A DNA stretch of 64,000 nt from Pseudomonas sp. DNDY-54. Lineage in GTDB: Bacteria; Pseudomonadota; Gammaproteobacteria; Pseudomonadales; Pseudomonadaceae. Of the stretch, positions 1 through 7,147 are shown piece by piece. The notes beneath the pieces were generated by a model. That model was not told where the DNA came from. It did no database searches and saw only the letters and a list, made by a program, of their open reading frames with translations. How positions within the stretch are numbered: the first letter of the stretch is position 1; each line of letters begins with the position of its first letter. The stretch lies in the NCBI RefSeq assembly GCF_019880365.1, contig NZ_CP082271.1, forward strand, positions 4,092,001-4,156,000, written 5' to 3'. The translations under genes and the position numbers were made by a program.

Positions 1-1
1 C

Positions 2-610
2 AACGGACTGGTGCTCGATCTGCGCAACAACCCCGGCGGTGTGCTGCAAGCCGCCGTGGAAGTGTCCGATCATTTCCTCACCGACGGCCTGATCGTCTAT
101 ACGAAAGGGCGCATCGCCAATTCCGAACTGCGCTTCAATGCCGACCCGGTCGATGCCAGCGAAGGGGTTTCGCTGGTCGTACTGATCAATGGGGGCAGCG
201 CCTCCGCTTCCGAGATTGTTGCCGGTGCCTTGCAGGATCAGAAGCGCGGCGTCGTGATGGGGACTGACAGTTTCGGCAAGGGCTCCGTACAGACCGTACT
301 GCCGCTGAACAATGACCGTGCGCTTAAGCTCACCACGGCGCTCTACTACACGCCGAATGGCCGCTCCATCCAGGCGCAGGGCATCGAGCCGGACATTCAA
401 GTGACACGCGCCAAGCTGACCCGTGAGCAAACCGTCGAAGGCGTTCGTGAAGCGGATCTTGCCGGTCACTTGGGCAACGGCAACGGCGGCCCGGAACGCC
501 CTACCAGCACACCGATCGCCAGCGACTCGCCACGACCGCAAGACGAGGACTTCCAACTCGGCCAGGCGCTGAATCTGCTCAAGGGACTGAACCTCACCCG
601 CGGCCAGTAG
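2..610 (+). CDS. S41 family C-terminal processing peptidase, 3' part only
   Basis: The reading frame is open from the window edge, so only the C-terminal ~200 residues of a Ctp/Prc-type serine protease are present; the start lies upstream. These periplasmic enzymes trim or degrade envelope proteins from their C-termini. Visible are the LDLRNNPGG strand, the nucleophile motif GGSASASEI (Ser) and, about 25 residues later, the catalytic lysine in DSFGKGSVQ, which form the Ser/Lys dyad of the family. The C-terminal end after PDIQVTRA is a low-complexity Pro/Arg/Asp tail. The stop TAG (608-610) overlaps by one base the GTG start of the next gene, so the two are probably co-transcribed. The pairing with a divergent polysaccharide deacetylase is the usual Pseudomonas arrangement (established knowledge). 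Confidence 0.93.
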   Translation, partial: NGLVLDLRNNPGGVLQAAVEVSDHFLTDGLIVYTKGRIANSELRFNADPVDASEGVSLVVLINGGSASASEIVAGALQDQKRGVVMGTDSFGKGSVQTVLPLNNDRALKLTTALYYTPNGRSIQAQGIEPDIQVTRAKLTREQTVEGVREADLAGHLGNGNGGPERPTSTPIASDSPRPQDEDFQLGQALNLLKGLNLTRGQ

Positions 611-1440
611 TGGTGCGCCGCGCTGCAATCCTCCTGCTGCTGGCAGTCGTAGCACCACTGCTGGCGCGCGCGGGCGAGTTCGAGTCCAACACCGTTACAG
701 ACGCTGAGCATCGCGCGGCCATCGCGCGAATGCCGAAGCTGGCGGTGGTGATCGATGATTTGGGGCAACATTCCACGTTGGATGCCCGTGTTCTGGCTTT
801 ACCCGGCCCCGTGGGCATGGCAATCCTTCCGGATAGCCGCCATGCCACCACGCTGGCCGAACGGGCCAGCGCTGCGGGCAAAACGGTCATGCTGCATCTG
901 CCCATGGCGCCCGCCGGCGGTCCCTACGCCTGGCACCCACGGCTCGGGCAGGTCGAGCTTTTAAGCCGTCTGAACCAAGCGCTCGCGAAAGTCCCCAATG
1001 CCAGCGGCGTCAATAACCACATGGGCAGCCAGATGACTGATCAGCGCCAGTCGATGGGCTTTCTGATGAGCGAACTGCAGCAAAGGCACTTGTTCTTTCT
1101 CGACAGCCGAACTAATCGCGAAACGGTTGCCGGGGCCTCGGCGCAAGCGATCGGTCTGGCCAGTGTGTCACGCGATGTTTTCCTCGATAACGATCCCAGC
1201 CCCGACGCGGTAGCGGCCCAGTTCCAAGCAGCCTTGCGGCTGGCCCGCATGCAGGGTTCAGCGATTATCATCGGTCATCCTTATCCGAGCACTCTCGCGC
1301 TGCTTGAGGAGCAACTGCCACGCCTGCATGCCCAGGGGATCGACTGGATCGATCTCGGCCAGATGATCGCTACCCGAAGCAACCGTGCGATGGCTGCGCA
1401 CGGTGCGGATGGCATCTACCGCGTCTCACGTCAGAGATAG
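610..1440 (+). CDS. Divergent polysaccharide deacetylase family protein (YibQ-like)
   Basis: A 276-residue exported protein with a hydrophobic signal peptide in the first ~21 residues (AAILLLLAVVAPLLARAG). The mature part starts with KLAVVIDDLG, the family's first strand with paired aspartates, followed by AILPDS, LHLPMAP, NNHMGS and FLDSRT, the conserved blocks of the YibQ/DUF610 branch of the carbohydrate esterase 4 fold. A role in cell-wall or surface polysaccharide modification is inferred; no substrate is known from the sequence. The start is GTG at 610, overlapping the stop of the S41 protease gene by one base. Its 3' end overlaps the convergent downstream gene by 10 bases. Confidence 0.9.
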   Translation: MVRRAAILLLLAVVAPLLARAGEFESNTVTDAEHRAAIARMPKLAVVIDDLGQHSTLDARVLALPGPVGMAILPDSRHATTLAERASAAGKTVMLHLPMAPAGGPYAWHPRLGQVELLSRLNQALAKVPNASGVNNHMGSQMTDQRQSMGFLMSELQQRHLFFLDSRTNRETVAGASAQAIGLASVSRDVFLDNDPSPDAVAAQFQAALRLARMQGSAIIIGHPYPSTLALLEEQLPRLHAQGIDWIDLGQMIATRSNRAMAAHGADGIYRVSRQR

Positions 1441-2180
1441 CGACGCATGATGGCGTCGATGGCGCCGTCGGCCTTCATCTCGTTCAAAGCTTTTTGCAGC
1501 CGTGTCACCACCTCGTCGGGTGTCTGCTTGTTCAGGGCAAGAAACAACTGCGCGTCGTTGAAGCGTAATACGGTGGTGAGACCAGCCACGCCTTCCTGCT
1601 TGGCAAGGTAGGGCCCTACCGGATCGGTCGTCGCCCATAGGTCTATCTGGCCTTTGAGCAGCTTGCCGATGTTCTCCTGGTCGCGCAGTGAGTTGAGCGG
1701 TTCGAAACCTTTGCTTTCAAGATGCTGGCTGACCGCATCGTTCTTGTACGCACCGATTCGATACTGTCCCGCCTGTTCTAATGAACTCAAACGCAACGGG
1801 CTGCCGGGTGGCGCCAGCAGGACCCAACCCGTACTGGCGAGCGGGCCGACCCATTTGAACAGCGGTTCGCGCTCCGGCGTATAGGTTGTTGAGAAGAGCC
1901 CCTGGTTAGGTTGTTCCAGCACCTGGTTATAGATGCGCTCCCAGGGAAAACGCAGCGTCAGGCTGTAGGAAATACCTGCACGCTTGAACATCTCACGGGC
2001 GATGTCCGCATTGATCCCGCTGATGTTCTGTTCCGCGGCGTAGTTTTTGCCGTCCGCCGCCATGTTGAAAGGTGGAAAGTTCTCGGTCAGCAAGACCATC
2101 TTGTAGTCGTCAGGCAGCGCTGCCCGTGCCGTCGTCGCCAGCAGCATTAGCAACACAGCTGTAATAAGTCGTCCCATCAT
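1431..2180 (-). CDS. Periplasmic amino-acid-type solute-binding protein, orphan (paralogue 1)
   Basis: A 249-residue exported protein of the extracellular solute-binding family 3 fold. A signal peptide covers about residues 1-21 (ends TTARA). The mature protein begins with LLTENFPPFNMA and continues with GINADIAREMFKRAG, LRFPWERIY, FKWVGPL and YRIGAYKNDAVSQ, the ligand-clamping landmarks of the family. No permease or ATPase gene is adjacent, so it may serve a distant transporter or act as a sensor partner; that is inference. A tandem paralogue lies just upstream (2459-3205) and a third at 28116-28874. ATG codons at 2180 and 2177 both fit; the GGGGGA upstream fits 2177 slightly better. The 3' end overlaps the convergent yibQ-like gene by 10 bases. 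Confidence 0.88.
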   Translation of the reverse strand: MMGRLITAVLLMLLATTARAALPDDYKMVLLTENFPPFNMAADGKNYAAEQNISGINADIAREMFKRAGISYSLTLRFPWERIYNQVLEQPNQGLFSTTYTPEREPLFKWVGPLASTGWVLLAPPGSPLRLSSLEQAGQYRIGAYKNDAVSQHLESKGFEPLNSLRDQENIGKLLKGQIDLWATTDPVGPYLAKQEGVAGLTTVLRFNDAQLFLALNKQTPDEVVTRLQKALNEMKADGAIDAIMRRYL

Positions 2181-2374
2181 GTCCCCCTGTCAACAAATGC
2201 TCCTGAACAGCAACCGTGTGCTACGGATGCCGTCTTTAGGGTTTAGCAACTTGTGAACCAAGCACGGGGTGAGCATCGCTTGAATGCGACGCGTCGCACA
2301 TTGTGAGGATCAATCAACGAGTTTGGATGGGGTGCACAAGCAGTCCGAGCGCGCCTGGGACCGGCCATGCACGG

Positions 2375-2405
2375 AGGCTGACGCACCAGGACGGCGCGTC
2401 AGCCT
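2375..2405. repeat. Intergenic inverted repeat
   Basis: AGGCTGACGC (2375-2384) pairs with GCGTCAGCCT (2396-2405), a 10-bp perfect stem with an 11-nt loop. It lies just past the 3' end of the minus-strand binding-protein gene 2459-3205. No T-run follows in either direction, so it is a stem-loop that might stabilise the transcript end rather than a clear intrinsic terminator. Confidence 0.5.
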
Positions 2406-2458
2406 ATCGATATCGACTAGCGAAGATGCAGCGCGCTGATGAAGCGCATCGGCGTACG

Positions 2459-3205
2459 TTACAGGTAGCGGCCGGTGATGGTGTCGAACGTGCCGTCAGA
2501 ACGCATTTGATCCAACGCGTCCTGCAGCTTCTTCACGGTCTCATCGGCGACCTGCTTGTTCAGCGCCAGATAAAGCTCGGCGCTGTCGAAGCGCAGCACC
2601 CGCTTGAGGCCGGTAACGCCCTGCTGTTTCGCCAGAAAGCGCCCGGCAGGATCGCCGGTGGCCCAAAGATCAATGGCGCCGTTCTGTAGTTTCTCGACGT
2701 TGGTCTGGTCGCGCAGCGCCAGGGAGGGCTCGAGCCCCTGTGCCAGCAGATGCTCGCCAATCGCATCCCCTTTGTATGCGCCAATCCGGTACTGCCTGGC
2801 TTGCTCCAGGCTATTGACCTCGATGGTACTGTCGCTGCGTGCCAGCAGAACCCAGTCATCCGGCCCGATCGGGCCCACCCACTTGAACAGCTCCTCACGC
2901 TCCGGCAGCCGAGCCGTCACGAATACACCGTAGCCCGGCATTTCCAGGGCCATCTTGTAAATCCGCTCCCACGGGAAACGCAGCGTTAGCGTGTAATCCA
3001 CACCAGCCCGCTGGAACATTTCACGAATGATGTCTGTGGCGATGCCCTTGATGTTCTCGTCCCGAGCGAAGTTCTTGCCGTCAGCCGCCATGTTGTATGG
3101 CGGGAAGTTTTCGGTGAGCAGGCTGATCTGCTCCGGTGCCGCTTGAGCACTGGCGACGCTCAACATCAGACTGGCTGAGAGGGCAATAAAGGTGGATCTG
3201 AACAT
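2459..3205 (-). CDS. Periplasmic amino-acid-type solute-binding protein, orphan (paralogue 2)
   Basis: A 248-residue protein with a signal peptide (cleavage after ~ASAQA) and the same mature architecture as its neighbour: LLTENFPPYNMA, GIATDIIREMFQRAG, LRFPWERIY, FKWVGPIGPDD, YRIGAYKGDAIGE and the terminal GRYL. It belongs to solute-binding family 3, whose members bind polar amino acids in the periplasm for ABC uptake or for sensing. The two genes are in tandem on the same strand with a 278-bp gap, consistent with local duplication followed by divergence. No transporter membrane or ATPase subunits flank them. The start ATG at 3205 is followed by a clean n-region and hydrophobic core. Confidence 0.88.
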   Translation of the reverse strand: MFRSTFIALSASLMLSVASAQAAPEQISLLTENFPPYNMAADGKNFARDENIKGIATDIIREMFQRAGVDYTLTLRFPWERIYKMALEMPGYGVFVTARLPEREELFKWVGPIGPDDWVLLARSDSTIEVNSLEQARQYRIGAYKGDAIGEHLLAQGLEPSLALRDQTNVEKLQNGAIDLWATGDPAGRFLAKQQGVTGLKRVLRFDSAELYLALNKQVADETVKKLQDALDQMRSDGTFDTITGRYL

Positions 3206-3275
3206 GGTGCGAATTCCCTTGATAGCGGGCGCGTATGGCCCGGTTAAGTCCTTGAAGAAAATGGGCTGAATAGTA

Positions 3276-4046
3276 TCAGCGCATCACGATGCCGCAACTG
3301 GCCATATAGGCCTTGGCTTCCGGCACCGTGTACTCGCCGAAGTGGAAAATGCTCGCGGCCAGCACCGCATCGGCCTTGCCTTCGAGAATGCCATCGGCAA
3401 GATGCTGCAAGTTACCAACACCGCCAGACGCGATGACCGGAATACTCACCGCTTCGCTAATGGCGCGCGTCACGCCGAGGTCATAGCCGCTTTTCACACC
3501 GTCCTGATCCATGCTGGTCAGGAGGATTTCGCCGGCCCCCAATGCTTCCATCTTCTGTGCCCAGAGCACCGCATCCAGGCCGGTAGGCTTACGGCCGCCA
3601 TGGGTGAAGATTTCCCAGCGTGGGGTTTCACCCGGTTTGGATACCCGCTTTGCATCGATGGCAACAACGATGCACTGAGAACCGAAACGATCGGCCGCCT
3701 CGCCAACGAATTCCGGAGTGAACACAGCGGCGGTATTGATCGACACCTTGTCGGCCCCGGCGTTGAGCAGATTGCGGATATCCTGCACCGAGCGCACCCC
3801 GCCGCCGACGGTCAGCGGGATAAACACTTGGCTGGCCATGCGCTCGACGGTGTGCAGCGTCGTATCGCGGTTATCGACGCTGGCGGTGATGTCTAGGAAG
3901 GTAATCTCGTCAGCGCCCTGCTCGTCGTAGCGACGGGCGATTTCCACCGGATCGCCGGCGTCACGGATGTTCTCGAACTGAACGCCCTTCACCACGCGGC
4001 CGTTGTCGACGTCGAGGCAGGGAATAATGCGTTTGGCCAATGCCAT
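3276..4046 (-). CDS. hisF: Imidazole glycerol phosphate synthase, cyclase subunit HisF
   Basis: A 256-residue (beta/alpha)8 barrel that, with the HisH glutaminase, converts PRFAR and ammonia to IGP and AICAR in histidine biosynthesis. The start MALAKRIIPCLDVDNGRVVKG contains the catalytic aspartate of strand 1, and VAIDAKR, LLTSMDQDG (second catalytic Asp) and VIASGGVG (phosphate binding) are all present. The length is the normal one for HisF. It is the last gene of the minus-strand cluster hisB-hisH-DUF2164-hisA-hisF. A 99-bp gap holding a hairpin repeat separates it from hisA, so its expression may be partly uncoupled from the upstream genes (inference). Confidence 0.97.
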   Translation of the reverse strand: MALAKRIIPCLDVDNGRVVKGVQFENIRDAGDPVEIARRYDEQGADEITFLDITASVDNRDTTLHTVERMASQVFIPLTVGGGVRSVQDIRNLLNAGADKVSINTAAVFTPEFVGEAADRFGSQCIVVAIDAKRVSKPGETPRWEIFTHGGRKPTGLDAVLWAQKMEALGAGEILLTSMDQDGVKSGYDLGVTRAISEAVSIPVIASGGVGNLQHLADGILEGKADAVLAASIFHFGEYTVPEAKAYMASCGIVMR

Positions 4047-4101
4047 GGGGCTATCTCCGGACGCAGCTTCATCAAGCCGCAGGCTTCAAGCTGCAAGTAG
4101 C

Positions 4102-4132
4102 GGTAGGGTGGATCACGTTTCACCGATCCACC
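4102..4132. repeat. Dispersed GTAGGGTGG hairpin repeat, copy 1
   Basis: GGTAGGGTGGATC ... GATCCACC forms an 8-bp stem (4107-4114 with 4125-4132). It belongs to the same type as the copies at 55761-55783 and 63883-63905, which share GTAGGGTGG and a closing CCACC. It sits between hisA and hisF. Such short hairpin repeats are common in intergenic regions of Pseudomonas and related genera. Confidence 0.6.
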
Positions 4133-4145
4133 ATTGATCTACGAA

Positions 4146-4889
4146 TCACTCGTCCTTGAACTTCAGGTCGCAGAGCGCCTGCGCCTCGGCGACATCGAGC
4201 GTGCCTTCGTAGATCGCCCGACCGGTAATGGCGCCGACGATCCCGCGGGTGTTGGTGTCGAGCAGCTTCTGGATATCGCCGATATTGTGGATGCCACCGG
4301 AGGCGATCACCGGGATCCGGCTGGCATTGGCCAGGGCCACTGTGGCCTCGACGTTGCAGCCCTGCATCATGCCGTCCTTGGCAATGTCGGTGTAAACGAT
4401 CGCCGAGACGCCATCGGCCTCGAAGCGGCGCGCCAGATCCACTGCCTGAACGCTGCTCACCTCAGCCCAGCCATCGGTGGCAACAAAACCGTCCTTCGCG
4501 TCCAGGCCGACAATGACCTTGCCCGGAAAGGCGCGGCAGGCTTCGCCGACGAACTCCGGCTGCTTGACAGCCTTGGTTCCGATGATCACGAAGCTGACGC
4601 CAGCGCGAACGTAATGCTCGATGGTTTCCAGCGAGCGGATGCCACCGCCGATCTGGATCGGCAGGTTCGGGTAGCGCTTGGCGATGGCCGTGACAACTTC
4701 GCCATTGACCGGCTGACCCTCGAAGGCGCCGTTGAGGTCGACCAGGTGCAGACGACGGCAACCTGCGTCGACCCACTTGGCGGCCATGGCTACCGGGTCA
4801 TCGGAGAACACTGTGGCGTCATTCATCAAGCCCTGACGCAGACGCACGCAGGCGCCGTCCTTGAGATCGATCGCGGGAATAATCAGCAT
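4146..4889 (-). CDS. hisA: Phosphoribosylformimino-AICAR phosphate isomerase HisA
   Basis: A 247-residue ProFAR isomerase of histidine biosynthesis, a (beta/alpha)8 barrel homologous to HisF. The start at 4889 gives MLIIPAIDLKDG, in which the aspartate is the catalytic base; IQIGGGIRS, YTDIAKDGMMQG (second catalytic Asp) and VIASGGI follow. The frame is open further upstream, but those 19 residues do not resemble HisA, so the internal ATG is chosen. It follows the DUF2164 gene after 35 bp and precedes hisF in the same direction. It feeds PRFAR directly to the HisF/HisH complex encoded on either side. Confidence 0.96.
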   Translation of the reverse strand: MLIIPAIDLKDGACVRLRQGLMNDATVFSDDPVAMAAKWVDAGCRRLHLVDLNGAFEGQPVNGEVVTAIAKRYPNLPIQIGGGIRSLETIEHYVRAGVSFVIIGTKAVKQPEFVGEACRAFPGKVIVGLDAKDGFVATDGWAEVSSVQAVDLARRFEADGVSAIVYTDIAKDGMMQGCNVEATVALANASRIPVIASGGIHNIGDIQKLLDTNTRGIVGAITGRAIYEGTLDVAEAQALCDLKFKDE

Positions 4890-4924
4890 GGTTCGAACCT
4901 GTCTAAATCGGGTGTCGGTTAAGG

Positions 4925-5185
4925 TCAGCTCTTCTCGAGCGCCCACAAGTCGCTTTCGATGCTCTCGAACCTCTCTTTCAGGTGCGTCTGCACATCGAAG
5001 ATCGCCTTGTTGTAATACAGCGGAGCAATTTCCCGGGCGAACAGATCAAGTACTTCCTGCGCCTCGAACGAGCCGAGCTCCAATTCGAAGCGATCTTCCA
5101 GAAAGCGCTTGATGATCTGCTGTGCAGCCTGCTCCTGAGCGGGGTCCAGCGTCAGGACCGGAGCCTTGAGCTTCGCCCGGCTCAT
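4925..5185 (-). CDS. DUF2164 family protein within the his cluster
   Basis: An 86-residue acidic, soluble protein that begins MSRAKLKAPVLTLDPAQEQ and contains the FLEDRFELELG and FAREIAPLYYNKAI blocks typical of the DUF2164 family. The function is unknown. The start is fixed by the sequence TAATG at 5187-5183, in which the hisH stop TAA shares its last base with this ATG, an arrangement for translational coupling. It lies between hisH and hisA, so it is made together with the IGP synthase genes. The longer open frame upstream runs inside hisH and is a shadow. Whether it has anything to do with histidine synthesis is not shown by the sequence. Confidence 0.85.
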   Translation of the reverse strand: MSRAKLKAPVLTLDPAQEQAAQQIIKRFLEDRFELELGSFEAQEVLDLFAREIAPLYYNKAIFDVQTHLKERFESIESDLWALEKS

Positions 5186-5823
5186 TACCAGCGGCCATCC
5201 CAGGCGGCGAAATTCTGCAGTAACTGCAACCCGTGAGTGTGGCTTTTCTCGGGATGGAACTGCACCGCGAAGCGCGAGCCATCGGCCAACGCCGCCGCGA
5301 AATCCCGACCGTAGCGACCGCGACCAACGACCTGACGGGGATTGCCCGCCTCGACGTAGTAGCTGTGCACGAAGTAGAAGCGGCCATCGGCAGGAATGTT
5401 GTGCCAAAGCGGATGGCTGACCGCCTGTTCCACTTCGTTCCAGCCCATGTGCGGGACCTTGAGGCGCTCGCCGTCTTCTTCCAGATCCTTGCCGAAGTAG
5501 CGCACCTGACCGGGGAACAGGCCGATGCAGTCGACGCCACCATTCTCCTCGCTGCGCTCCATCAGCGCCTGCATACCCACGCAGATACCGAGGAATGGCC
5601 GATCGATGCTGACTTCACGCACCAGCTCGTCGAAACCGAGCCGGCGTATCTCGGCCATGCAATCACGAATCGCACCTACACCGGGAAACACCACACGATC
5701 CGCTTCGCGGATGACCTGGGCATCGCTGGTGATCAGTACCCGACCGGCACCGACATGCTCGAGCGCCTTGGCGACCGAGTGCAGGTTGCCCATGCCGTAA
5801 TCAATGACAGCGACCGTCTGCAT
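5185..5823 (-). CDS. hisH: Imidazole glycerol phosphate synthase, glutamine amidotransferase subunit HisH
   Basis: A 212-residue class I glutamine amidotransferase that supplies ammonia to HisF. It starts MQTVAVIDYGMGNLHSV; the nucleophile is the cysteine in LGICVGMQ, and the His/Glu of the triad are in QFHPEKSH. FPGVGA and HMGWNEV are further family landmarks. An ATG three codons upstream (5832) is possible, but the ATG at 5823 shares its first base with the hisB stop (TAATG), which favours the shorter form and coupled translation. The length is normal for HisH. Confidence 0.96.
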   Translation of the reverse strand: MQTVAVIDYGMGNLHSVAKALEHVGAGRVLITSDAQVIREADRVVFPGVGAIRDCMAEIRRLGFDELVREVSIDRPFLGICVGMQALMERSEENGGVDCIGLFPGQVRYFGKDLEEDGERLKVPHMGWNEVEQAVSHPLWHNIPADGRFYFVHSYYVEAGNPRQVVGRGRYGRDFAAALADGSRFAVQFHPEKSHTHGLQLLQNFAAWDGRW

Positions 5824-6416
5824 TACAGGCAACCCTTGGTCGATGGCATTTGCCCCGCCATGCGCTCATCCAGCGTCACCGCCATGCGCAGCGCACGGCC
5901 GAAAGCCTTGAACACGGTTTCGATCTGGTGATGGGTGTTGTGCCCGCGCAGGTTATCGATATGCAGGGTGACCAGGGCATGGTTGACGAAGCCCTGGAAG
6001 AATTCCTGGAACAGATCGACATCGAAACCGCCGACAGTGGCGCGGGTGTAAGGGACATGCATCTGCAACCCTGGACGCCCGGAGAAGTCAATGACGACAC
6101 GCGAAAGCGCCTCGTCCAGCGGCACGTATGAATGTCCGTAGCGGGTCATGCCTTTTTTGTCGCCGACGGCCTTGGCAAAGGCCTGGCCGAGGGTGATGCC
6201 GACGTCTTCCACGGTGTGGTGATCATCGATATGCAAGTCGCCCTGGCACTCGATGTCCAGATCGATAAGGCCATGACGGGCGATCTGATCGAGCATGTGC
6301 TCGAGGAACGGCACGCCGATGGCGAAGCGGCTTTTACCGGTCCCGTCCAGGTTGATGGTGGCCTTGACCTGGGTTTCCAGGGTGTTGCGCTCTACGCATG
6401 CCGTACGTTCGGACAT
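5823..6416 (-). CDS. hisB: Imidazoleglycerol-phosphate dehydratase HisB
   Basis: A 197-residue monofunctional IGP dehydratase, a Mn-dependent enzyme of histidine biosynthesis. The two metal-binding repeats are visible: FLEHMLDQIARHG with DIHIDDHHTVEDVGI-type sequence in the first half, and GHNTHHQIE with the preceding FVNHALVTLHI in the second. It lacks the N-terminal phosphatase domain of the enterobacterial fusion, as expected for Pseudomonas. It is the first gene of the minus-strand his cluster; a TATAAT-like -10 lies about 40 bp upstream of its start. The downstream hisH start overlaps its stop codon. Confidence 0.97.
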   Translation of the reverse strand: MSERTACVERNTLETQVKATINLDGTGKSRFAIGVPFLEHMLDQIARHGLIDLDIECQGDLHIDDHHTVEDVGITLGQAFAKAVGDKKGMTRYGHSYVPLDEALSRVVIDFSGRPGLQMHVPYTRATVGGFDVDLFQEFFQGFVNHALVTLHIDNLRGHNTHHQIETVFKAFGRALRMAVTLDERMAGQMPSTKGCL

Positions 6417-6454
6417 CCACAGCTCCGCGGGTCGTGGGGCTAAAAAGGACCGGC

Positions 6455-6460
6455 ATTATA
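6455..6460 (-). promoter_or_regulatory. Candidate -10 element upstream of hisB
   Basis: Read on the minus strand the bases are TATAAT, a perfect sigma-70 -10 hexamer about 40 bp from the hisB start. No good -35 hexamer is visible at 16-18 bp, so this is a candidate only. Confidence 0.4.
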
Positions 6461-6595
6461 GGCTCAAACCCTGTTGGGGGGATACGCGCTTGGCGCCGCG
6501 CAGCCCCCAAGGCCAGTGCCGGCCGGCGCCCCTGCCGTGCGCAGAACGGCCGTCACGGTTATGCTTGTCGCGTTCACATATCACTTCAGGTCAGC

Positions 6596-6994
6596 ATGCC
6601 CGTATACATCGAAACCGTAACCGAGCCCAGTCAGCAGGACCGCATCGACCTGGCAAAAATCTTCGCCGATGCGCCGGACTGGCTGCTGGCACCTTACGCT
6701 GACGCGGCAACCCTGATCGAGGCGGGACTAACCGATCGCAGCCTCATCGCCGGTCGCTTCAATGAACGGCTTCTCGGTGCGGCCCTGCTGCAGCGCGGCG
6801 AACCGCATTGGCGCCTGTCACACCTCTGTGTACGCAAGGTCACCCGTTACCGGGGCGTCGGCAAACGGTTGCTGGAGGAAAGCCAGCGTCTTGCCGGCGA
6901 AGCTGGAAAGGCCTTGCATCTGGCCGCGCCGACAGACCATCTCGAGGCCCAGGCGCTGGCCGCAAGGACGCATCTTCCGCTGGACCCGCTCTAA
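6596..6994 (+). CDS. PanZ/PanM-like GNAT family protein (acetyl-CoA sensor)
   Basis: A 132-residue protein starting MPVYIETVTEPSQQD. It has the GNAT acetyl-CoA binding signature VRKVTRYRGVGKRLLEE (around residues 77-93, the Q/R-x-x-G-x-G/A type loop). In related bacteria PanZ/PanM binds CoA or acetyl-CoA and promotes maturation and feedback inhibition of aspartate decarboxylase PanD in pantothenate synthesis; assignment here rests on size, the GNAT loop and overall resemblance. The frame is open for another 66 codons upstream, but that part overlaps the hisB promoter region and has no similarity to the family. It stands alone, divergent from the his cluster. Confidence 0.7.
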   Translation: MPVYIETVTEPSQQDRIDLAKIFADAPDWLLAPYADAATLIEAGLTDRSLIAGRFNERLLGAALLQRGEPHWRLSHLCVRKVTRYRGVGKRLLEESQRLAGEAGKALHLAAPTDHLEAQALAARTHLPLDPL

Positions 6995-7147
6995 CGCCGC
7001 CAAAAGCTCTTCCCCTGCTCGATGTGCATTTGGGTTCGGGCAGGAACCCAAACGCAGGCCGTCACTCCAACGCCAGCGGCGGCGAACGCCAGGGTACGTG
7101 GCGCTATACTCGCTGCTTTTGAACTGCCAAACACAAAGGACCTGTCC

